NCBI RefSeq assembly: GCF_021134715.1
Contig: NC_060028.1
Coordinates: 3,494,501-3,558,500, forward strand
Direction: 5' to 3'
DNA length: 64,000 nucleotides
Source of the DNA: Daphnia pulex
Lineage: Eukaryota; Arthropoda; Branchiopoda; Diplostraca; Daphniidae
The notes beneath the pieces were generated by a model, which ran no database searches, was not told the DNA's origin, and saw nothing but the letters and a program-made list of their open reading frames with translations. Shown piece after piece: positions 58,114-64,000 of this stretch. The position numbers and the translations under genes were made by a program. Within the stretch, counting starts at the first letter, position 1. Each line of letters starts with the position of its first letter.

Positions 58114-59760
58114 TCATATCTTGCAAGTACTTGCAGAGATCCGAAAAGCTGGTTTGCCGACTCAGGGGCTTCTCAACACATGTCAGATCAACGATGGATG
58201 TTTTCAACTTTCAACACCGTTGTTAACGGAAGTTATCCTGTGAAGGGGATTGGATCTGACAACAGTCCACTCCAGGCAACAGGAAGAGGAAATATCTGTA
58301 TCAAGTCCAAAGTTAATGGCGAATGGAAAAACAACACCATACACGATGTCTTATTTGTTCCAAAGCTTGGAGCAAATTTATTCTCTATTCGGGCAGCAGC
58401 AAGAAGAGGAGCCAAGATCTTATTCGACGACGAAGGAGTCAGCATCACTCATCTGTTGTGGCGACAGGCACAAGTAAAGGGACAAATCTCTATCTTCTTG
58501 ATTTTGAACCTGTCAACCGTGGTGAACCTTTTGATCAACCACCATTCTCCACGTCTCTTCTTTCAAAAACAAAAGCTGCACCAATAATCACTTGGCATCA
58601 TCGTCTTGAAATGTTAGAAGAGCGTGGCAGAAATGTTATTTTTAACGAGGTCATTCCAGTTTCTCCCAACTCTACAGATGATGGAAGCCAAAATGGAGAT
58701 GGGATTGATTTGTGTTCGTCTGTTGAAGATTATCCTACTGAAGACTCTTCCCATATTCCATGCATTGCTCAAGATCCAGATTTCTGTTCGCCTGTTGAAG
58801 ATTATCCTGCTGAAGATTTTTCCCATATTCCATGCATTGATCAAGATTCAGTCACTATTGGAGCTTATTTGTGTTCGCCTGTTGAAGTAACGCCGCACAT
58901 TCCGGATGACTTGCCATTATCAACTGTTCCAAAAACTGCATCGATTCTTGGACCACGTTCAAGACGGCCTCCTGTGCGATCGGCCGACGAGTCTTTAACA
59001 GGAATCTATGTGGGATTAGCAGCAGTGTGTTTGTTGTTGTTGTCCTGTGTTTACTTCCAAAAGGACGAGAATCACACTACCATACTGCTTTGCAGCAGTC
59101 ATCAAACAAAATTGGACGGAATAGTGAAATATTTGTCAGATCAGTTTGAGATCACTTCTGGACCTGTCGACTATTTTGTTGGCCTAGAAATTTCCCGGGA
59201 TCGACATAAGAAGCTAATTCACGTGTCTCAACAGTCCTACGTGAAGAAAATTCTCGCCAGACTGGGAGTAGAAGATTATCCTTACCAAGAGGCTGTTGGA
59301 TCCTTAATGTTTGCTGCAATTTGTTCTCGGCCTGATATATCCTATGCAGTTGGACAGGTAGCCAAATTTTCCAGCAAGCCAACTAGAACTCATTGGAATG
59401 CTGTTAAGCGCATTTTCGCGTACCTGAAACACACATCTTCCGTCGGAATTTCTTATTATGAAGAAGGCGAAAATCATTTATTGAAAGCCTTTTCAGATGC
59501 CGATTGGGGTGGTGATACAGATGACGGCACTTCAACAACTGGGAATATCTTCATTCTTAAAGGTGGTCCCGTGGCATGGAGTAGTCAAAACCAAAAATGT
59601 GTCTCCCTATCCACCGCTGAGTCGGAGTATGTTGCAGCCTGCATAACCACTAAAGAAGTTGTTGAGAACCAGTTGGCAGACGCCCTAACGAAGAACGACG
59701 ATTACCAGAAATTGTCAAAATTCAAACTTAGTATTGGGATGTGCTCTTTGTCTAATTTCA
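58114..59760 (+). pseudogene. Copia Pol, multiply deleted
   Basis: In frame after the TAG comes protease (WFADSGASQHMSDQRWMF, VLFVPKLGANLFS); near 58445 the frame shifts and then stays open to the LTR. Remaining pieces: GTNLYLLDF and ITWHHRL (start of the integrase module), a spacer with a 24-residue repeat, VYFQKDENHTTILL joined to CSSHQTKLDG with the YVDD box gone, FEITSGPVDYFVGLEISRDR, VEDYPYQEAVGSL, SRPDISYAVGQ, and RNase H (FSDADWGGDTDDG, VSLSTAESEYVAA) joined to ENQLADALTK. Missing are nearly all integrase, RT fingers, the YVDD catalytic turn, and the end of RNase H. Most deletions preserve frame. The element cannot make its own enzymes. Confidence 0.8.
58711..58890 (+). repeat. In-frame 72-base repeat in copia spacer
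   Basis: TGTTCG(T/C)CTGTTGAAGATT begins at 58713 and 58785 (period 72). A shortened third copy (TGTTCGCCTGTTGAAG) starts at 58872. The repeat encodes SPVEDYPAEDFSHIPCIDQD-like units in the integrase-RT linker. Confidence 0.8.
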
Positions 59761-59809
59761 TGTTTGAGTGGGTGCATGCTATTTATTTGTGTTTGAGATT
59801 GAGTGGGTG

Positions 59810-59991
59810 TGTTGGAGAAGATACAATCTCGAACAGTCGGAAGAGGCTTCACACCTCGCACATTGACATGTACCCCGTATTATCTTGTTATGTCTATAAG
59901 AAACCTGTCAATCACTCTGGAACTGCTCTCTGTGTTAAATAAAGTGAAGTAAGCAGGTGTACGTATTTGATAAAGTCAATTTAATTCAATA
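59810..59991 (+). repeat. 3' LTR of copia copy 2
   Basis: Matches the 5' LTR except one noticed base. A purine-rich tract (GATTGAGTGGGTG) lies immediately upstream, as expected for second-strand priming. Confidence 0.9.
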
Positions 59992-59996
59992 CCAAT

Positions 59997-61227
59997 ACCC
60001 TCTTTATTCCTTGATGATTTCTCCCTGTAGCAGATGAGGTATGAACGCGAGCAAACAACAATTGAGAATAGATCCCTTACCCATATCGCGCTGTTATGAT
60101 TGGTCTGAATTAGTAGTCAGTCAGAGAGAACTCTATTTACTATGAACACATTCGCTATGTGCATGGTTGTGAGTGTAGATGTTATTTATACATCGCGAGG
60201 GCGGTGGCTGTGCTGGCAGTCACGCGTTCTCTCAATATTATAGTTTGCCATCATCAATCGTTTGATAGCATCAAAACAGCCCATAGTGTGTAAATAGTAG
60301 ATTATATGCCTTATATGGAGACGGAAGCGCCCAAGATTCACGATGAAAACCGGAATAGTCTTTCGTCATTCCAGGGAAACGCAGCCGAGATTCTCGTTCA
60401 CGACAGCGTTTCCAGCACGTCGAGTCCGGCCAGTATCTCATCGACCACTGTTTGGATCTACCGCCCGACCTCGGCGGCAGTGATGAGCAACGAAGCGGCC
60501 CAGCAGCCCAGCCACCCGGTCAAGCGGGGAGGAACGCCGTCCAACAGCAACGTATTGAGACGATGGGGCAAATCGGTGAAGCCCGAAACCATCTCGACGA
60601 CGGTGTGTAGTTTCAAGATGCCCAACAGCTTAGTGACGGCATCTAAACCCACGTCCGACATTGAACGACTGACGACCACAGCCCATCAAAAGTGGCCAGG
60701 TCGACGCTGGCCAGCCAAATGCTAGGTAAAACTTCCATTCCTTCCACTTAACAAACCACTGAATGGTGGATCACTAAACCCAATTATCAATTTGACAAGA
60801 GGGGCGATGAAGCTGATGCCGATTACGTCAGCAGCGACGGCAGCAGCAACCAGGCGACGGCGACTTTGGCCGAATCCCCCGAAGCTGACGGACTCGCACC
60901 ACCCAAATCTTCTCCGCATTTCCTGCAGTTTCGGATTAAACGTATAGAGCGCCTTAACTGCCCGATATTTCTCAATCCACTGAGACGGATCGCAAAGTTT
61001 TTCGACCAGGAAACGCTCGCACTGCTCGTTAAACTTAGCCCGTCTTTTTCCTCTTGCCGAGATAGTACAAGCTGGACAAAAGAAACCCGTTCCTCACTGC
61101 CAATAACGGGAGAAACTAGTGTATACTCATCCAATTTCCCAAACCAACAAGCTTATAGTAGAAATGAGACAATTTTGCTCGTTTTCGAGAAGAATGTTAT
61201 ATGGTGGAATTTTACCTAATATTTTTG
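59997..61227 (+). other. Coding-like sequence, gene not resolved
   Basis: After the copia target duplication, the region 60306-60725 (ATG 60306; MPYMETEAPKIHDENRNSLS) and 60760-61219 (QFDKRGDEADADYVSSDGSS; SSPHFLQFRIKRIERLNCPI) has higher GC and Ser/Thr-rich to acidic coding character on the plus strand. Competing open frames exist on the minus strand, so strand choice is not secure. No domain is recognised. It may hold exons of a host gene. Confidence 0.3.
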
Positions 61228-61457
61228 TCACAAATCCCTTCTAACAACATTTGAAACCACATTTTCTCGGATAAAAGGCAAAGGAGTGAGTTTTAAGCAG
61301 AAGCATAGAGCCCTGAAAAAGAATTGAGAATTACGAGAGGGATCACGTAGTGATCCCGATGGGTAATTAGAATTGTACTTAGATGAATGAGAGAAGACCC
61401 TAAGGGTGATTTTAAAGATTTTGTAAATTTTAATTTTAAAATCCACAAGGCCTAATC

Positions 61458-62520
61458 TAATTAACTCCTGTTGTAGAATCGATTGAAAGTTGATTCTCGT
61501 GCCCAATTCCCTGCTCGCAAAATTGCCTCCGTAGACCAACCATCTCTGGCTGCCTGAGAAGCTGCCGCGCTTCTCGTCGAATGAACCGAAAAGGTATTCG
61601 TGTCGATTCCCGAGCCCTTCAAAATATTCTTTATCCATCTCGCTATTGTGTTTGCAGTAACTGGACCATGTGGTGGCCTAACACTCACCCACAATCTTTG
61701 GTCTTCTGAGCCTGAGCTAAAAGCCACTGTGGCTTCCATAAAGGTTTTAATGGTTTCCACTGGACACAACAGCAAATTAGAAAATGTTTTAATAGAAAAA
61801 GAGCCCAACGGGCCCGCACGCTGAATTTTACGAAGCGTTTTTAATGAAAAATGAACAGCCTTGTTCGAAAATTTAACTGATTTCAACCCAATTGCCTCTA
61901 TTTCGGCTACTCTTTATAATGTGGCCAGCGCGATTAACGTAACAGCTTTTCCTGCTAATTGTGATAAAGACAACGAACTGTTTTTTCCCAATGATGCTAT
62001 GTATGATAAAACCTTCTCCGGCTCCCACATAGCTGGGTATCTAGGCTGTGGGGGGGGGGGGTATCGTTGTAACACGCTTTGAGGAGTCTGGCCACCAATG
62101 GAATCTCTCCAATTGGCAATCCTTCAATCAAGTCCATAGTCTGGGATAACATTGAACGATGCACATTAATTGTGTTATAGGCCTTGCCTGCGACTTTCAG
62201 ACTCGACAAAAAATCCAGAATAACAGCTTAATCTGCTGAAAAGGGATCTTTACCACCTTCCATGCACCAACGCAACCAATTACGCCAGGCTGATTCGTAT
62301 GATGAGAGGGTATTCTTTTTCGATCCTGCCAAGAGAAGTTGACCACTCTTTCCGTAGCGGATGTGACTCCCCCATCGGAGAGGTCAGCAGAGTCCGTCTG
62401 GGTTGAAAAAGTCGCGAAACGTCGCAGCAAAGCTCTAACAATAGCGAGTACCAGGGCTGACCTGTCCAAACTGGGCAAACAAAAATAACTGTTGGGTCAA
62501 TCCATGCGAAATCGACCAAA
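61458..62520 (-). pseudogene. DIRS-type retrotransposon, tyrosine recombinase end
   Basis: On the minus strand: the RNase H tail (VFVCPVWTGQPWYSLLLEL; about 62460), then the recombinase with an N-terminal SAM-like region (NTLSSYESAWRNWLRWCMEG; about 62290), KAYNTINVHRSML, the first catalytic Arg region (RVAEIEAIG; about 61905), and the C-terminal core HSTRSAAASQAARDGWS with W near NWARESTFNRFYNR, whose Tyr would be the nucleophile. DIRS elements integrate through this enzyme instead of a DDE integrase. Stops (TAA at about 62229 and 61917) and a frame change around 62070 inactivate it. RT and Gag are absent. A 19-base palindrome (GGGATCAC-GTA-GTGATCCC, 61340-61358) lies in the 3' region. Confidence 0.75.
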
Positions 62521-63302
62521 GCGTGTGGTGACCAAGTCGCCGATTTTGTTCAAAATTTTACTAGTTATAGGTCTATATGTTAAGTTTTATATGTGTAAAG
62601 GATTTTTTTTAATGAAATACAACAAAAGTTATGGAATATTTAATTTTTAATGTTTTTATTTTTCCGCGTTTTCTGTTTTTCGGTATAATTTCCTCAATTA
62701 TCTTTATATATTCTTAAAAGTTAGTTTAAAGTGAAATTGTAGTCTAAGAAACAAAGTTCACTTTTTAAAACTAAAAATTTAATTACAATTAAGTTTTTTT
62801 TTAGAATTAAGTGTAAAATGGGACCTTAAGTGTAATTCAGATTGCTAGAAACCCCCCTGGAATTTAAGAGATCCGATTATGCGGTATGGAAGTTAATATC
62901 GTCAACTATATTACTTGAAAGAATCGCCGAGGTTTTTTTATATTGTTCATGCTGTGTTCATTTAAAGATTAGCCATTTTTAGGATTCTTTCGTCTTTTCT
63001 CGGCCATTTTTCCTCACCCCTTCTATCACTTTCCCCCTTTTATGCCCTTGGTGGTATTTGACGACGCTCACTCTGGGGGGCTAATGGGGAAGCCAGTCGA
63101 ATTTTTTTGTGCTTTAATTAAAAGTACTTTTAAGAATCAATAAACTATAAAAACTGTTGAATAAACTGATTGAGATAAGCATAATGAACGATCATTTTTA
63201 TCTGTATTTGAAATTAAAAGACATTGCATTATACATAATTATTATTTGCAAAAATTCAATCATCATTTTGCATCATTGACACATATTTTCTCTCTATGAG
63301 TT
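62521..63302. other. AT-rich gap, no gene seen
   Basis: No supported frame. Nothing recognised. Confidence 0.45.
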
Positions 63303-64000
63303 TCAATTCTTCTTCATCAACATTACAATTTCTAGCACGACGAGTTTTTTTTTAAACGATTTGACAATTTGAATAACATTGGACAAAGGAACAAGCGCAA
63401 CATCATCTTTGGCTGATAATTGAAATCCTCTGATTGTAAGTTCTTCTCCTGGAGGTTTGAAAAAATGAACATTAATTTCTACTTGCCCTTCATCACGACT
63501 CAAAATCTTTCCTAAATACCACTTTCCTAAGTAAACACAGGCAATTATGTTATCGACTTTAAGTTCCAAAAAAATTAACATCAAGAAAAGATTCATTGAG
63601 TTCCTGGCGCCTGATAACGTAATTGGTATACTGTTCACTCGAAGAAACAATTTTTGTGGTAACAGAAAACAAGTCAACTGGTACAAAACAATGAATTTTT
63701 TGCGTTCCTGGCAGAGTTTTTGATGATTTAAATCTACTGCCAAGCGCGATTTCAGTTTGAGAAATGTCATCTGAAGAAACAAAAAAACATTTAATGTTTT
63801 CAATGTTTGAGTTGCACCACGAAAACAAGGCAAGAGGGGTTGAATAGTTATTTCATTTTTAAGGCTAGCTCTTCTTGATAATTTCTTAATGGCCCCACCA
63901 ATGCCATCGCATGGCCCTTTGCCATGACTCGTAGCAAAAAAATGCCACTCTCCTTCAACCCAAAAATCTTCTTTGTGAAAAAATAAATTATAGTGAAATT
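63303..64000 (-). pseudogene. Transposon-like gene, 3' part
   Basis: The minus-strand coding sequence enters from beyond the window: EWHFFATSHGKGPCDGIGGA, then SDDISQTEIALGSRFKSSKT and LPGTQKIHCFVPVDLFS. After a one-base shift at an A7 run (plus 63568-63574) comes IIACVYLGKWYLGKILSRDE with VALVPLSNVIQIV, ending at 63303. The set SHGKGPCDG, PGT.K.H.F.P, and a final ACVY..WY.G small beta-domain recurs in large families of uncharacterised animal repeat-like proteins, probably transposon-derived (inference). Function unknown. The homopolymer shift means a pseudogene or a sequence error. Confidence 0.5.

Larger units (their letters stand above)
56865..59991 (+). mobile_element. Copia LTR retrotransposon (copy 2)
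   Basis: Two 182-base LTRs (56865-57046 and 59810-59991) start TGTTGG and end CAATA. CCAAT flanks both sides (56860-56864 and 59992-59996), a 5-base target duplication. The LTRs differ at one noticed position (T against A near their 3' end), so the insertion is recent. The 3.1-kb length is well below the about 5 kb usual for copia, because pol has several internal deletions. Gag is nearly complete. Confidence 0.92.

Noticed and set aside
57857..58477. Short frames inside copia Gag/protease
   Set aside because: They are alternative-frame shadows of the element's real coding frame.

Overview
The window looks like nuclear DNA of an arthropod, most likely a branchiopod crustacean such as Daphnia (inference). 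The supports are: genes broken by introns of only about 54-78 bases with GT..AG ends; a fragment of the animal adhesion gene sidekick; ankyrin-like, PHD, HECT and C2H2 exons; and a dense mix of animal transposon classes (PIF/Harbinger, P/THAP9, KDZ, Tc1-like MITE, copia, DIRS, non-LTR). There is no bacterial operon structure, rRNA, CRISPR array or convincing functional tRNA.

Layout. 0-7 kb: an ankyrin-like gene piece, decayed exons, a small C2H2 zinc-finger gene and, one short intron downstream, three exons copied from sidekick. 7.06-11 kb: a Tc1-type MITE with TA target duplication, then a decayed minus-strand LINE. 11.4-12.4 kb: a CT-rich 16-base repeat and three copies of a 122-base repeat. 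13.1-15.8 kb: an LTR and a broken copia pol (minus) fused directly to a truncated THAP/P-type transposase (15.8-19.4 kb, plus). 19.5-24.9 kb: an unrecognised ORF, small inverted-repeat elements, an acidic exon, a PHD-finger gene and a second ankyrin-like gene on the minus strand. 24.9-28.7 kb: nothing recognised. 28.7-31.2 kb: a decayed virus-like region with a parvovirus-type phospholipase A2 signature. 31.6-33.2 kb: a decayed Harbinger transposase. 35.4-38.1 kb: a HECT ubiquitin-ligase gene (minus), abutting a KDZ transposon (38.1-42.0 kb, minus) with matching 56-base terminal inverted repeats. 43.2-46.3 kb: a repeatedly duplicated acidic/basic gene. 47.7-50.3 kb: MITEs and tRNA-derived SINE-like pieces. 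50.9-56.0 kb: a PIF/Harbinger element with long inverted ends, a 3-base target duplication and two intact divergent genes. 56.9-60.0 kb: a copia element with 182-base LTRs differing at one noticed position, a CCAAT duplication, and in-frame deletions that remove its catalytic motifs. 61.4-62.5 kb: a decayed DIRS-type tyrosine recombinase (minus). 63.3-64 kb: a transposon-like gene running off the end.

The genes do not form a pathway; the window reads as a transposon graveyard with a few host exons. The best candidate for a working unit is the PIF/Harbinger element: transposase and Myb/SANT-like partner face away from a roughly 300-base shared promoter region, both open after splicing of short introns. 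The most unusual stretches are the HECT gene beside the KDZ element, the virus-like phospholipase region, the copia element stripped of its catalytic motifs, and the duplicated acidic/basic gene whose module also appears, inverted, 23 kb away.
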